Source of the DNA: CAWBOY01 sp963790585
GTDB lineage: Bacteria > Planctomycetota > Planctomycetia > Gemmatales > Gemmataceae
Length of the DNA: 64,000 nucleotides
Direction: 5' to 3'
Assembly (NCBI GenBank): GCA_963790585.1
Contig: CAWBOY010000006.1
Span: forward strand, 806,001-870,000
Part shown: positions 1 through 11,100 of the stretch, piece after piece
Numbering within the stretch: the stretch's first letter is position 1
Layout of the letters: every line of letters begins with the position of its first letter
Position numbers and translations under genes: made by a program
The notes under the pieces: model-generated
Seen by the model: the letters and a program-made list of their open reading frames with translations, nothing else
Database searches by the model: none
Told to the model about the DNA's origin: nothing

Positions 1-468
1 CCCGAGGCCAAGCTGCCGACGCCGGCGACGAACGTAAACCTGGAGAAGATGAAGAAACTGGCCGGCACCTGGGTCGTCGCTGACAAGGACGGCAAGCCGA
101 CCGCGGAAGTCCAATCGATCATCAAAGTAACCGCCGGCGGCAGCGCGGTTCAGGAGACGATCTTCCCTGGCCAACCTATGGAGATGGTTTCGATCTATAC
201 AGCGGACGGCGCCGACCTCGTGATGACGCATTATTGCATCTTGGGGAATCAACCACGCATGAAGGCCGATCCGAAGTCCAAGTCCAATGAAATCGTCTTC
301 CACTTCGCGGGCGGCGGCAACCTCGACCCGAACAAGGACAAACACATGCACGAAGCCACCCTCACCTTCGTCGATGCCGACCACATCGAGGTCAAAGGCA
401 CCGGCTGGGAAAACGGCGCTCCGTGCAAGGATATGTGCTGCGGAATGAAGTTGGTTCGCAAGAAGTAA
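1..468 (+). CDS. partial lipocalin-like/DUF1579-like protein, C-terminal part
   Basis: The reading frame is open to the left edge, so the true start is outside the window; the ATG at 49 is probably internal because the 16 codons before it read as ordinary coding sequence (ending NLEKMKKLAGTW). The visible part begins with an L-x-G-T-W motif and continues as alternating hydrophobic strands, as in lipocalin-like beta-barrel domains common in planctomycete secreted proteins. A CKDMCC cluster near the C-terminus could bind metal, which would suit the efflux locus next door, but that is speculation. A strong hairpin follows the stop. Family assignment is by general pattern only. Confidence 0.6.
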   Translation, partial: PEAKLPTPATNVNLEKMKKLAGTWVVADKDGKPTAEVQSIIKVTAGGSAVQETIFPGQPMEMVSIYTADGADLVMTHYCILGNQPRMKADPKSKSNEIVFHFAGGGNLDPNKDKHMHEATLTFVDADHIEVKGTGWENGAPCKDMCCGMKLVRKK

Positions 469-482
469 GTGAAGTCTCGCCT

Positions 483-519
483 CCCCGTCCTAGGGTGCGC
501 TGCGCACTCTAGGATGGGG
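483..519. terminator. bidirectional hairpin terminator
   Basis: Inverted repeat with arms CCCCGTCCTAGGGTGCGC and GCACTCTAGGATGGGG lies between two convergent genes (first gene on +, outer membrane factor on -). Position and symmetry suggest a shared terminator; no long T-tract follows. Confidence 0.5.
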
Positions 520-647
520 GACGCAAGTTTTTCGGACAGTCTCTAGGCGGCAAGTTAAGCGGGCCGACTTGACAAACCGCTTGCGTGAGTGAGGTGAGGG
601 GTGAGCCGGCCTACCAGGCAGATAAGCCTGACGGGATACGACCCTCC

Positions 648-1991
648 TCAATCTTTCAGTTTCTGATTAACATCGAGTTGCATCAACGATTGCAAATCCG
701 CGATTGCGTACCACAGTTCTTGTTTGGAAGCGGCCAGTTTGAGGCGGGCGTCGTTGAGCGATTCGAGCGACAATTGCACGTCGGCGAAACTGATCGTCGC
801 GCCGGCCTCGTAGCCGGTTCGCAGGAGCCTCAGGCTTTCTTCGAGCTTGGGAATGATGTCGTTGGTTAGCCGATCTGCTTGGGCGCGGGCGCCTTGATAG
901 CGGGCATAGGCTTCGGCGGTATCCGCAGTCAGTCGATTCACTTGAGTGCGATAAGCGGCTTCGAGTTGGTACAAACGGGCCTGGCGCTCGTGAATCAGGC
1001 CTTGTTTGCGATCCCATAAAGGCAAATGGGTTTCCAGCGTCAAATTGGCTCCGGCTCCGCCGTCGACATAGGAGCGTATGTAACCGGCGCCGACGGTGAC
1101 GTTTGGCACCGCCTCTGCCTTGGCTCGCTCATATTCGATTTGGGCCTGATCGATTTCCAGAGTGAGTTGGCGCAGCTCGGTGTGGGTTGTCTGCACCCGT
1201 CCGCGTATCAACTCCTCGGGCCAATCCGGAATGTCCGCGATCGCGTCGATCCGCTTAGGTTCGGCCAATCGGCTGAATCCAACCTCGGCTGCCAGCTGCT
1301 CCCAGGTCGCGTGCAGATTCGTCTGCATACGTGCCTTCGAGGCACGGGCTTCTTCCAATAGTGCCTGCAGGCGCAACAGGTCGGTGCGGGGTCGGGTTTT
1401 CGCGCTTTCCACGAGCTTGCGCGTCGTCTCGACGCTCTGCTCGAGCGCGGCGACTACTTCGTCATAGGCCTTTAGCGTATATTCCAGAGAGATATAGCCG
1501 TAATAAAGCCGACGCACCCGACTCAGAACCTCGAATTTTCTTCCGAGCAACGCGACACCGGCAGCGTCTACGCCGCGCCCCGCGGCAGCCTGATCGAGCT
1601 GAAGTTTTTTCGCCGTGACGATTTCCTGGAGCAACTCAACGCTTTGATTTCCCTTTGGAGCATCGCGCAGACCGACCTCATCACCGCGATAGACTAGCCG
1701 CGGATTCGGATAGAGTCCCGCCTGAATTAGGCGTCCCCTCGCAGCCTCGACGTCTGCGGACGACTCCCGCAATCGGGGATTATTCGTCAGCGTCAAGTCC
1801 CATAGGACGGCAAGGTCAATCGGCTTATCGGGGTCGGGTATTGGTTTTTCGACGGAGTCGAGAGGCCGAACCACCGGTTCGGCTTTGAGCGAGGCCACCG
1901 CGGCGACATTGTCCTCGAGCCTCGGCGGGCTGTATTCGACGTGAGCGCAACCGGCGCCGGCGAGCAGGAGGACCGCGTATGCACGGCGCAT
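648..1991 (-). CDS. TolC/CzcC-like outer membrane efflux lipoprotein
   Basis: Outer membrane factor of a tripartite heavy-metal efflux pump, expected to form the trimeric channel that joins the RND pump to the outside. The start is taken at the ATG at 1991, which has a GAGGA box just upstream; a GTG 12 nt earlier is also possible. The N-terminus has a lipoprotein signal (LLLAGAGC with the lipobox cysteine), followed by long amphipathic helices and the duplicated OEP pattern (about residues 70-250 and 265-440, e.g. NNPRLRESSADVEAARGRL and RTGYEAGATISFADVQ). Length of about 447 aa is normal. It is divergent from the membrane-fusion protein gene; the 150-bp gap between them should hold both promoters. 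Confidence 0.88.
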   Translation of the reverse strand: MRRAYAVLLLAGAGCAHVEYSPPRLEDNVAAVASLKAEPVVRPLDSVEKPIPDPDKPIDLAVLWDLTLTNNPRLRESSADVEAARGRLIQAGLYPNPRLVYRGDEVGLRDAPKGNQSVELLQEIVTAKKLQLDQAAAGRGVDAAGVALLGRKFEVLSRVRRLYYGYISLEYTLKAYDEVVAALEQSVETTRKLVESAKTRPRTDLLRLQALLEEARASKARMQTNLHATWEQLAAEVGFSRLAEPKRIDAIADIPDWPEELIRGRVQTTHTELRQLTLEIDQAQIEYERAKAEAVPNVTVGAGYIRSYVDGGAGANLTLETHLPLWDRKQGLIHERQARLYQLEAAYRTQVNRLTADTAEAYARYQGARAQADRLTNDIIPKLEESLRLLRTGYEAGATISFADVQLSLESLNDARLKLAASKQELWYAIADLQSLMQLDVNQKLKD

Positions 1992-2147
1992 GACAATCCT
2001 CACGAGGCAAGAGGGAACGATCGCATCGATAATATCGACTGTGCCGAGAAGTTCACTTGAGGGGAATCCGCGAGAACGAAACCGGACGCTCGCCCCGCTC
2101 GCTTTGTAATAGAATCTGTTTCGTATCCTTCCGCACCGGAGGCGCTC

Positions 2148-3617
2148 ATGTGGTCATACGTACGTTCGTTTCTGACAACGGTCGTGCCTTGGGTCTCGAG
2201 TTTGCTCGTTCTCGCCTTGATGGGCCTCGTCGCATTTGTCGGATGGCGGCTTGAATGGAAAATCACCAGCTTCTCAGATATTCCGTGCGCCCTGTGGCTG
2301 GCGCCGGAGTCTGCGCCGAAAGACGGCGAGGAAGCCAAGCCAGCGGGGCCGCCGGCCGTTTCGGGCCGGGTCAGGCTCGCTTCGATGGAGACACTCGAGC
2401 AGGCGGGAATCGAGACTGCCAAGGTTGAAGAACGGGACATGACGCAATCCGTGACGGCTCCGGGCGAGATCGAATACGACCCTTCGCGCCTGGCGTCGGT
2501 TGCGCCCTGCGCGGCCGGGACCTTGACGAAAGTCTACAAAAAGGTCGGCGATAAGGTGCGCGAGGGCGAAGTGCTGGCCATCGTCGATGCGGCCGAGGTG
2601 GGCAAAGCCAAGACCGAGCTGCTCCAGGCGCTCGTGCAGGCCGATGCGCGCGACAAGGAGTTGCAGCGACTTCGCAATGCCGGCGGCGGTGTCGGAGGCG
2701 CGGAAGTTCTTAAGGCCGAGGTGGCAATGCGTGAGGCTCGTTTGCGCATCCTCACTGGCCAACAGGCCTTGGCCAACTTCGGCTTGGCGATTAAGGTCGA
2801 TGAACTTGCCCGTATGACCGATGAGCAGGCGCTGTGCGCTCTGCGCTCGCTTGGTCTCCCCGCGGAATTGTCGGAGCGGCCCGATGCAGATCCGCCGTCG
2901 ATGAACCTGCTGCCGATCCGAGCGCCGTTCAACGGCGTGGTGCTGCGCCGCAGCGCCACGCTCGGTGACAGCGTGACGACTGCGGGAGCGCTGTTCGCGT
3001 TGGCCGATCTTAGCCACGTCTGGCTCACCCTCTACATCCGCCTTAACGAAGCGCACTGGCTCAATCCAAAGCTCAAGCAAAAAGTCGGTTTCAGCATCGA
3101 CTCCCATGGCGGTGAGGAAGAGGAGGTTGCGGAGGGATTCATCGACTGGGTGAGTCCAGAGGTCGATGAGAAATCGCACACGATTCGAGCACGCGCGCAG
3201 CTCGATAACCCCGAAGGCCGACTTCGGCCGGGGACGTTTGGGTCCGGCAAGGTGATCGTACGCGAGCAAAAGGCCGCTGTCACAGTCCCAGCTGAGGCGC
3301 TGCACTGGGATGGCGGAACGAGCATGGTATTCGTCAAGATTCCTGGATCCGAAGCCGATTTCGACGCCCGCTTCGTGACACCCGGCTTGCGCGAGGGCAA
3401 GCAAGTCGAGGTCAGCGCCGCGCTCTCGATGCCCACTCTGACGTCGCTGTTCGCCGGGCAGCTGGCATCAAGCGGCGGCATGGCACCATTAAACGCGGCC
3501 GCAACACTCCAGCTCACTCGCTTCGGCGTCGCCCCTGGCGAAGAGGTAGCAACGACCGGTAGCCACGCTCTCAAAGCGGAGTTGTTCAAGGACAGAATCG
3601 GCGCGGCGGATGAGTGA
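2148..3617 (+). CDS. RND efflux membrane-fusion protein (CzcB/CusB-like)
   Basis: Periplasmic adaptor of the heavy-metal efflux system. An N-terminal membrane anchor spans about residues 15-35 (WVSSLLVLALMGLVAF). It is followed by the biotinyl-lipoyl half motif (GTLTKVYKKVGDKVREGEVL, about 125-145), a helical hairpin, the second lipoyl half (APFNGVVLRRSATLGDSV) and beta-barrel segments (SHTIRARAQLDNPEGRLRPG). It is 489 aa, typical for HlyD/CusB adaptors. It precedes the pump gene on the same strand, but the two are separated by a 131-bp palindromic element that might reduce read-through. The metal cannot be told from the sequence. Confidence 0.88.
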   Translation: MWSYVRSFLTTVVPWVSSLLVLALMGLVAFVGWRLEWKITSFSDIPCALWLAPESAPKDGEEAKPAGPPAVSGRVRLASMETLEQAGIETAKVEERDMTQSVTAPGEIEYDPSRLASVAPCAAGTLTKVYKKVGDKVREGEVLAIVDAAEVGKAKTELLQALVQADARDKELQRLRNAGGGVGGAEVLKAEVAMREARLRILTGQQALANFGLAIKVDELARMTDEQALCALRSLGLPAELSERPDADPPSMNLLPIRAPFNGVVLRRSATLGDSVTTAGALFALADLSHVWLTLYIRLNEAHWLNPKLKQKVGFSIDSHGGEEEEVAEGFIDWVSPEVDEKSHTIRARAQLDNPEGRLRPGTFGSGKVIVREQKAAVTVPAEALHWDGGTSMVFVKIPGSEADFDARFVTPGLREGKQVEVSAALSMPTLTSLFAGQLASSGGMAPLNAAATLQLTRFGVAPGEEVATTGSHALKAELFKDRIGAADE

Positions 3618-3660
3618 AAAATCATTGGGCCGTGGCGATACTCCGACCCTGGTGTAACCT

Positions 3661-3791
3661 AGTGCGCCGTCCAGACTAAATTTACGGGTGGCACAGACAT
3701 TTCTGTCTGTGCAGCAAAAGGCACATTCGTCGGTTCCCGCACAGACAGGAATGCTCTGTGCCACCCGTAAATTTAGTCTGGACGGCGCACT
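3661..3791. repeat. 131-bp MITE-like palindromic element
   Basis: Two perfect 37-bp inverted arms (beginning AGTGCGCCGTCCAGAC and ending in its complement) enclose a second, nested pair (TTTCTGTCTGTGC against GCACAGACAGGAA) and a short loop. It lies between the adaptor and pump genes of one operon. Size, near-complete palindromy and lack of coding potential fit a non-autonomous MITE. No target duplication was identified. Confidence 0.75.
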
Positions 3792-3862
3792 TGCGGCTCT
3801 TTAGAACCGGAGTCGGAGTACCGACCCCGGCCACGGCTCCATGTTAATTCGGGATCCGCTTG

Positions 3863-6800
3863 ATGCTCAATGCAATCATCATCTTCTCGCTCCGTTATCG
3901 GTTTCTTGTGCTTGCAATTGCTTTGGCGTTCGCGGTCGCCGGGGCGATCTCGGTGCGCGAGTTGCCCATTGATGCCTTTCCCGACACGACGCCGGTGCAG
4001 GTGGTCATCAACACCGTTGCGCCTGGGTACGCGCCCGAAGAGGTCGAGCGGCAGATCACCTTTCCGGTCGAACAGTCGATCAGCGGGTTGCCTCGGCTAC
4101 AAGTGTTGCGGTCGTTGTCCAAATATGGCCTGTCGCAGGTCGTCGTCGTCTTCGACGATGGCACCGATATTTACTTCGCGCGTCAACTCATCAACGAGCG
4201 CATCAATAGCGTGAAGTTGCCTGACGGGATCGCCTCGCCTACGCTGGGTCCAGTAGCTACGGGCCTGGGCGAGGTTTTTCATTACACCCTTCGTAGCAAC
4301 ACGCGCGACCTGCGTGAGCTGCGCACCATCCAGGACTGGGTTCTCAAGCCTGCCCTGCGCACCGTCCCCGGCACGGCTGAGATCAACAGTTGGGGTGGGA
4401 TGGAAAAACAGTACCAGGTATTGGTCGATCTCGACCACCTGCAACACCTCGACCTGACCTTTGACCAGGTACTTCAGGCGCTGCGCAACAACAATGCCAA
4501 CGCCAGCGGCGGCAACTTTCGGTCCTCGGGGGAAGCGTACTTGGTGCAGAGCTTGGGCCGGGTCACCGATGTTGACCAGATTGGCCGCATCCCCGTCGCG
4601 TCGATGCGCCGCGCCACCTCAATCCAGGTCGGCGATCTGGGAGAAGTGAAGGTGGGTCACGCCATTCGCACCGGCGGCGTCACCTCACAAGGGCGTGGCG
4701 AAGTCATTCTGGGCCTCGGCTTCATGCTGATGGGCGAAAACAGCCATGCTTACACGCACCGGCTCAAAGCCAAGCTAGAGCAGATCCGGCCAAACCTGCC
4801 CAAGGACGTGCAAGTCGACGTCGTTTACGACCGCACCCACCTCGTGGATCAGGTAATCGACACCGTCCGCAAGAACCTGTTCGAGGGCGGGATTCTGGTC
4901 ATCGCGGTCTTGTTCATCTTTTTGGGCAACCTGCGGGCCGGACTCCTGGTGGCGCTGGCCATCCCGTTTTCGATGCTGTTCGCGTTCACGGGGATGCTGC
5001 GCTTCGGCATCGCGGGCAGCTTGCTCAGCCTGGGAGCGATCGATTTCGGGCTGGTGGTCGATAGCTCGGTCGTCATGATCGAAAACGTCGTGCGCCGCCT
5101 GGCACACGAAAAGGACGACAACAGGTCCAAGCTCGACATTGTCCGTGAAGCGGCACAGGAGGTGCGTGGGCCGACTATGTTTGGCGAGCTGATTATCATG
5201 GTCGTCTACCTACCGATCCTCACGCTCGAAGGCGTCGAGGGCAAGATGTTTCGCCCGATGGCGCTGACCGTGATCTTCGCACTTTTCGGCTCGATGGTTC
5301 TCTCCCTGACCGTCATGCCCGCGCTAGCCAGTCTTCTGCTGCCCCGCAAGATGGACGAAAGGGATCCGCTCATCGTCCGGCTGGTTCGCTGGTTCTATGC
5401 GCCGATCCTGCGGTTGGCGTTGCATCATAGCGTCGCCGTTCTCGGTTTGGCGGCAGCGCTCCTGGGCATCGGCATCATGCTGGCGCGCTCGCTCGGTTCG
5501 GAGTTCGTCCCCAAGCTCTCCGAGGGTGCGTTTGTCCTCAACATCATCCGTCCGACCGGCACCGATCTCTATGAGACACTGCGGGGCAATCAGCGTATGG
5601 AGCAATTGCTCTTAAAAGAGTTCCCCGACGAAATCGCCTATGTCTGGGGCCGTACTGGTACGGCCGAAGTAGCGACCGATCCGATGGGAACGGAGGAGAC
5701 CGATTTCTTCATTACGCTCCAGCCGCGCGAGAAGTGGACCAAAGTAGCGAAGCTCAAGGACAAAAAGACCGGCGAGGTCAAAGAACTCAAGATCACGACG
5801 CAGGACGAACTCCGCGAAGCGATCCGCGCTCTCTATGAGGATCTGCCGGGTCAAAATGTTTCCTATTTGCAGCCGATCGGTCAGCGGGTCGATGAGATGA
5901 CCTCCGGCGTCAAATCCGCGATCGCCGTCAAGATCTTTGGCGACGACTTCGACATCCTCAAGACAAAGGCCGAAGAAGTCGAAGCGGCGCTGAAGACCAT
6001 ACCGGGCGCCATCGAGATCAAGACCGAACAGCTATCAGGCCAGCCCTTATTGCAGATACGTATCAAACAAGAGCAACTTTCCCGCTATGGCTTATCGGCC
6101 CGTCCCGTCCTCGATCTGGTTGAGGCAATGGTCGGAAAACCCGTGGGCCAATTGGTGGAGGGCCAGATACCGTTTCCGCTCACGCTTCGGTTGCCCGCCG
6201 AATTGCGGCGCGATGTCGAGGGTGTACGCTCGATCCTGGTGACGTCGCCGACGGGGGCCCGCGTTCCTCTCAGCCAGATTGCGGACATCGACCTCGTGAC
6301 GGGGCCGGCCAAGGTGAATCGCGAATGGAGCCAGCGCTATATCACGGTGCAATGCAATGTCGACGAGCGCAAAACATCGATCGGCGAGTTCGTGGCCGAG
6401 GCGCGCGCCAAGGTAGCGAAGACAGTCAAGCTCCCCACCGAACGCTATCGCATCGAATGGGGCGGGCAGTTTGAGAATCTCGATCGAGCGCGGGCACGAC
6501 TGGTGCTGGTGGTGCCGATTGCCCTTTGTTTGATCTTTTTTCTCCTGTATGTAACCTATGGCCGCTTGAGCGATGTGTTGCTCGTCTTTAGCGCCGTCCC
6601 CTTCGCCAGCGTTGGCGGCATCCTCGCGCTCTGGTTGCGTGGTTTGCCTTTCTCGATTTCCGCCGGCGTCGGCTTCATCGCGCTCTCGGGGGTCTCGGTG
6701 CTCAATAGCATGTTGCTGGTCTCCTTCATCCGCCATCTCCGCCAGGCGGGCGTTCCTTTCGAGGAATCGATCACGGAAGCCGCCCTGACTCGCTTACGCC

Positions 6801-6988
6801 CCGTTTTGATGACCGCCCTGGTCGCGAGCCTCGGCTTCGTGCCGATGGCGATGAGTACCGGCGTCGGTGCCGAGGTCCAGCGCCCGCTCGCCATCGTCGT
6901 CATCGGCGGCGTCATCAGCAGCACACTATTGACGCTGCTGGTATTGCCAGTGCTGTATCGCTACTTCGGCTCGAAAAGTCCGACTTGA
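3863..6988 (+). CDS. heavy-metal RND efflux pump (CzcA/CusA family)
   Basis: Inner-membrane proton-driven pump of the HME-RND class. The start is the ATG at 3863; a TTG directly before it is less likely. Visible family marks: N-terminal membrane segment followed by LPIDAFPDTTPVQVVINT, the HME signature DFGLVVDSSVVMIENVVRRL in TM4 (proton-relay acidic residue), two large periplasmic loops, and a repeated C-terminal membrane half (GVGFIALSGVSVLNSMLLVS). Length of about 1041 aa is full. With the adaptor and outer membrane factor it makes a complete tripartite system. No regulator or metal-binding chaperone gene is adjacent. Confidence 0.93.
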   Translation: MLNAIIIFSLRYRFLVLAIALAFAVAGAISVRELPIDAFPDTTPVQVVINTVAPGYAPEEVERQITFPVEQSISGLPRLQVLRSLSKYGLSQVVVVFDDGTDIYFARQLINERINSVKLPDGIASPTLGPVATGLGEVFHYTLRSNTRDLRELRTIQDWVLKPALRTVPGTAEINSWGGMEKQYQVLVDLDHLQHLDLTFDQVLQALRNNNANASGGNFRSSGEAYLVQSLGRVTDVDQIGRIPVASMRRATSIQVGDLGEVKVGHAIRTGGVTSQGRGEVILGLGFMLMGENSHAYTHRLKAKLEQIRPNLPKDVQVDVVYDRTHLVDQVIDTVRKNLFEGGILVIAVLFIFLGNLRAGLLVALAIPFSMLFAFTGMLRFGIAGSLLSLGAIDFGLVVDSSVVMIENVVRRLAHEKDDNRSKLDIVREAAQEVRGPTMFGELIIMVVYLPILTLEGVEGKMFRPMALTVIFALFGSMVLSLTVMPALASLLLPRKMDERDPLIVRLVRWFYAPILRLALHHSVAVLGLAAALLGIGIMLARSLGSEFVPKLSEGAFVLNIIRPTGTDLYETLRGNQRMEQLLLKEFPDEIAYVWGRTGTAEVATDPMGTEETDFFITLQPREKWTKVAKLKDKKTGEVKELKITTQDELREAIRALYEDLPGQNVSYLQPIGQRVDEMTSGVKSAIAVKIFGDDFDILKTKAEEVEAALKTIPGAIEIKTEQLSGQPLLQIRIKQEQLSRYGLSARPVLDLVEAMVGKPVGQLVEGQIPFPLTLRLPAELRRDVEGVRSILVTSPTGARVPLSQIADIDLVTGPAKVNREWSQRYITVQCNVDERKTSIGEFVAEARAKVAKTVKLPTERYRIEWGGQFENLDRARARLVLVVPIALCLIFFLLYVTYGRLSDVLLVFSAVPFASVGGILALWLRGLPFSISAGVGFIALSGVSVLNSMLLVSFIRHLRQAGVPFEESITEAALTRLRPVLMTALVASLGFVPMAMSTGVGAEVQRPLAIVVIGGVISSTLLTLLVLPVLYRYFGSKSPT

Positions 6989-7128
6989 CTCGACCCCCCG
7001 CTGCCCCGGAATGGGATACTCCATTATTGGACGAATCCGCGCCCGATGAAGTTCTTGGGAAGGCGCGAATATAAGATCGTCTCGAAGAGAAGGCCGCATA
7101 CCCAAGCGCGGAACTTGATTTCAACAAA

Positions 7129-7338
7129 CTATTTCGTGCCTTTTTCCTTTATCGAGCGTGCCACGACGCTGTTGCGTCCTAAGCGCTTGGCTTCATAGAG
7201 AGCCTCATCCGCGGTTTGTCGGAGTTGGACGACCGATGTGCTGAATTTACCTTCGGTCGCTGTTAAACCAAAGCTGAAAGTTACCGGCATTTCGCCTTCG
7301 GCATCCATGACTGATGCTTCGAGGACGCATGGACGCAA
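7129..7338 (-). pseudogene. GGDEF (diguanylate cyclase) C-terminal remnant
   Basis: The 69 codons match only the last third of a GGDEF domain: PVTFSFGLTA followed by ADEALYEAKRLGRNSVV, the usual final helix. The GGDEF active-site motif and everything upstream are missing; no continuation is seen in other frames upstream. I read it as a decayed fragment, although a short ORF could still be expressed. Confidence 0.7.
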
Positions 7339-8151
7339 GCGGACCCACCAACCTCAATCGCTTCAGCTAGGCCGCACAGCTTTTGCAACCTGAGGCTTTA
7401 CCAACACAACCGGGTTTCTCGGACTTTGCGCTGGAGCTGGCATCATTTTTGAAATCGTCACAAATAACTCGATTGACCTCAATGGTCTGGTCGCAAATTT
7501 GACCACATTGACGGACGCTAGTCGTTACGGCGCGAGAGCGCGCGAAGTGATACGAGCGGGCATGCCGCTTAACTTAATGGCATTCGTCCCCGGCACTTTT
7601 TATCCTCATCTATACCCAAAAGGGCTAACAGTCGAGCACAAGACCGCCGGCCTAGAAAGTTTATCGGTCCCAACTCCCCAGAAGAACAGCGTGTCCGCAT
7701 CTTAGTAATCGAAAAGTACGCAAGAACCGGAGGAGCCATTTTTACTTGAGCCGACATGTCGGTTCCACGTCGCCGTTCACGATATAAATGAGGGAGGGAC
7801 CTTCGAAAATCGAGGAAATGTTTATGCGAAGTTTTAGATCGAACCATAATTGCGGTCAAAGGAAATGAGAATTTGTGACGCCTACCGCATCCGCTATTTC
7901 CGCGAAACCTGCGATGAAATAAACGCCTAACGCTGTGTGGCCCTGATGTCTCTTTCTGGGGATTTGGATGGCCTGCCGTTTGACCAACGAAAAAGAAATT
8001 CGGCGGGGCCTGCTTGAAATGTTTTGCTTTGATGTAAAGTTAGTGCTAGATTCTGTGCTTCTCACGACCCGCAGGCGACTGCCCAACTAGTCGGGCCAGC
8101 TCTGTTGCGTGCGACGGGCCTATAGCAACCTCTATTTAGCGTGCCCCCCTA
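7339..8151. other. intergenic region without recognised gene
   Basis: About 800 bp between the GGDEF remnant and the kinase gene. Short open frames exist on both strands but none shows a recognisable domain or a convincing ribosome site. The AT-richer last 150 bp probably carry the kinase operon promoter. Nothing else stands out. Confidence 0.5.
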
Positions 8152-11100
8152 ATGACTGCACCAATCTCTCCAATTGGTGATTCGGACGTTAGCGATCCTC
8201 AAAGACGTGATTTGACTGACCCTTTAGCCAAAACCCGCGATCCAGGACGTCTTACAGCACTCAAACGGCTTGCATTGCTGGATACGCCAGCCGAGCAAGC
8301 ATTCGACAGGCTTTCCCGCTTAGCTGCCAAGATCTTACATGCTCCCGTGGCGCTCCTCACCCTGGTGGATGGAGACAGGGCGTTTTTCAAGAGTAGTGTG
8401 GGGTTGCCGGAGCTTTGGGCAAAGCGGCGCGAGATGCCACTGGCGCATTCCGTCTGTCAGTACGTCGTCGCCTCAAATGCACCGGTGGTCATCGACGACG
8501 CCCGCGCTCACCCACTGGTCACCGACAACAAGGCCGTTGCGGATCTAAAGATTGTCGCCTACATGGGAATCCCGTTGACGACCTCCGAGGAACACACCCT
8601 TGGGTCTTTCGCCGTCATTGACACCGTCCCCAGGAGTTGGTCGCCGGACGATGTAACCATCTTGAAAGACCTGGCCGCTTCCGCGATGACGGAAATCGAG
8701 TTGCGCGCTGAAACAAACCAGCGGAAACAAGCAGAAGATCGCCTGGTTTTGCTGGAATCGGCGGTGGTCAATGCCAACGACGCCGTGCTCATCCTCGAGG
8801 CCGACCCAGCCGAGCCGTCCGCCCCAAGGATCGTCTTTGTCAATGAAGTCTACAGTCGACTAACTGGTTATTCTCAAGAAGAATTAGTGGGAAAGACTCA
8901 CCAGCTCCTGGCCGGTTCGGAGACTGAGCAAACCCAAATCGACACCATACTCACGGCCCTGGCGACCTGGAAGCCGGCCCGTCTGAAATTTCTTAGTCAT
9001 CGCAAGGATGGGTCAGCTTTCTGGGCCGAGTCGAAGATCATCCCAATCGCCGATAAGGCAGGGCGCTATTCTCATTGGGTCGTCGTCCAGAGGGATATCT
9101 CGGAGCAGAAGGCAGCAGCGGAGTCATTGCGGAAAAGCGAAGCGCGTCGGCAAGCCGTCATGGATTCCGCGCTCGATTGCATCATCACGCTCGACGACCA
9201 AGAACGAGTGACCGAGTTCAACCTGGCCGCAGAAAGGACCTTCGGCTACTCGGTCGCCGAGGCGATCGGCAAACCCCTTGTCGAGTTGATCACTCCCCCC
9301 CTGCCCGGCGACAGCCGGTGCTTGGGCCTTGTCCAAGCTTTTACTTCTAAGGAGAATTCTCTCTTTGGAAAGCGCCTAGAAATGATGGCGGTTCGAGCGG
9401 ACGGGACAAAGTTTCCGGCGGAATTGGCTTTTGGCACGCTTGACCTGGAAGGTCCAGTGTTCACAACTTTCCTGCGCGACATCAGCGAGCGGAAACAGGC
9501 GGAAAGATTTCTCACGACGCAATATGTTTGCACACGGATTATCTCCGCCACCACAGTCATGGACGATACGATCCAGAAGGTCCTGCAAGCTGTGTGCGAG
9601 AACATGGGCTGGAGCCTCGGCCAAATGTGGCAACTGGACTCAAAGGCTGGTTTATTGCGGTGCGTCGCAGTCTGGCACAAGCCGTCCCCAGGTTTAATCG
9701 CTTTTGCTGATCTAAGCAGGAAGACCACGTTTCACATAGGGGACGGTCTGCCTGGCCAGGTCTGGTCTAGTTGCGAAACCATCTGGGTGAAGGACCTGGA
9801 GAAGGATGCCACCTTCACGCGGACCGAAGCTGCCACCCAATGTAGCTTGCAAAGCGCCTTTGCCTTCCCGATCTTTCAGGGGGCGGAGGTGATTGGCGTC
9901 ATGGAATTTTTGCACGATATTATTCCGGAACCTGATTTCCTCCTATTGGACATGATAGCCTCGGTTAGTAGCCAGATCGGTCAGTTCCTGCAACGTGTGC
10001 AGACCGACCTGGCATTGCGCCACAATGAAGCGCGGTATCGCTCGCTCGTCGAGGCCGGCTCTCACATCGTCTGGATCACTGATGTCGACGGACAGCTCCT
10101 CTTGGAAGATTCCGCCGTTTGGGAGAGTTGGCGAAACTTCACAGGACAGAACCTTGAACAGGCCAAGGGGTCGGGCTGGCTCGACGCAGTCCACCCTGAC
10201 GATCGCGCTCAAACCGCCGAGATATGGGAAGAGGCTATCGCCAAAAACAAGCTATACCACTGCGAATACCGCTTACGGACAGCATCGGGCGAGTACAGGC
10301 ATACTGTTTCCCGAGGGGTCTCAGTCCAGCACTCGGACGGGCTAGACCGGGAGTGGGTCGGCACGACTACCGACATTACCGAACAGAAAATGGCCGAGGA
10401 GGCGCTGCGCATCAGCGAAGCTGAAATGCGCGGGTTGGCGCTGATTGTGCAATCCACGGATAATGCCGTGACTTTGACGGATCCGGAAGGCCGGATCGAG
10501 TGGATCAACGATGGCTTCACCCGTATCTGTGAGTATAAGCTGGAGGAAGTAGTAGGCAAGAGACCTGGCACGGTGTTACAGGGGCCAGACACCAATCCCA
10601 CGACTGTCGAGCACATGCACGAGCGACTGGCCCAAGGACGGGGCTTCCAGGTGGAGATTCTGAACTACGCCAAATCCGGACGGAGCTACTGGCTTGCCAT
10701 TGAAGTGCAGCCAATCCATGATGACCAAGGCAATTTGATTCGATTCATGGCTATCTCGAGCGACATCACAGCTCGCAAACGCACCGAGAAACTATTGCAG
10801 GATGCATATCAGGTTTTGGAGGTCCGAGTCGCCCAGCGTACTGCCGAATTGAGTGAAACCAATGAGTTCCTAAAAGCATTGCTCGATAACATCCAAGACG
10901 GCATCGTGGCATGTAATTCCGAGGGCAACATCACGCTCTTGAACAGAACTATCCGTGAACTTCATGGTCTACCAGACATCCCGAACCATCCCAGCCAGTG
11001 GGCTCACCAATTTGACTTGTTCCATTTAGATGGTCTAACTCCACTAACCGCGGAGGAGGTCCCCCTCGCTCGAGCGCTCCGAGGGGAACGGGTTCAAAAC

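Noticed and set aside
2274..3404. 376-codon minus-strand frame inside the membrane-fusion gene
   Set aside because: Shadow ORF typical of GC-rich DNA; the plus-strand frame has lipoyl and anchor motifs.
7499..7705. 68-codon ORF before the kinase gene
   Set aside because: No ribosome site or domain, and it occupies an AT-richer intergenic stretch.
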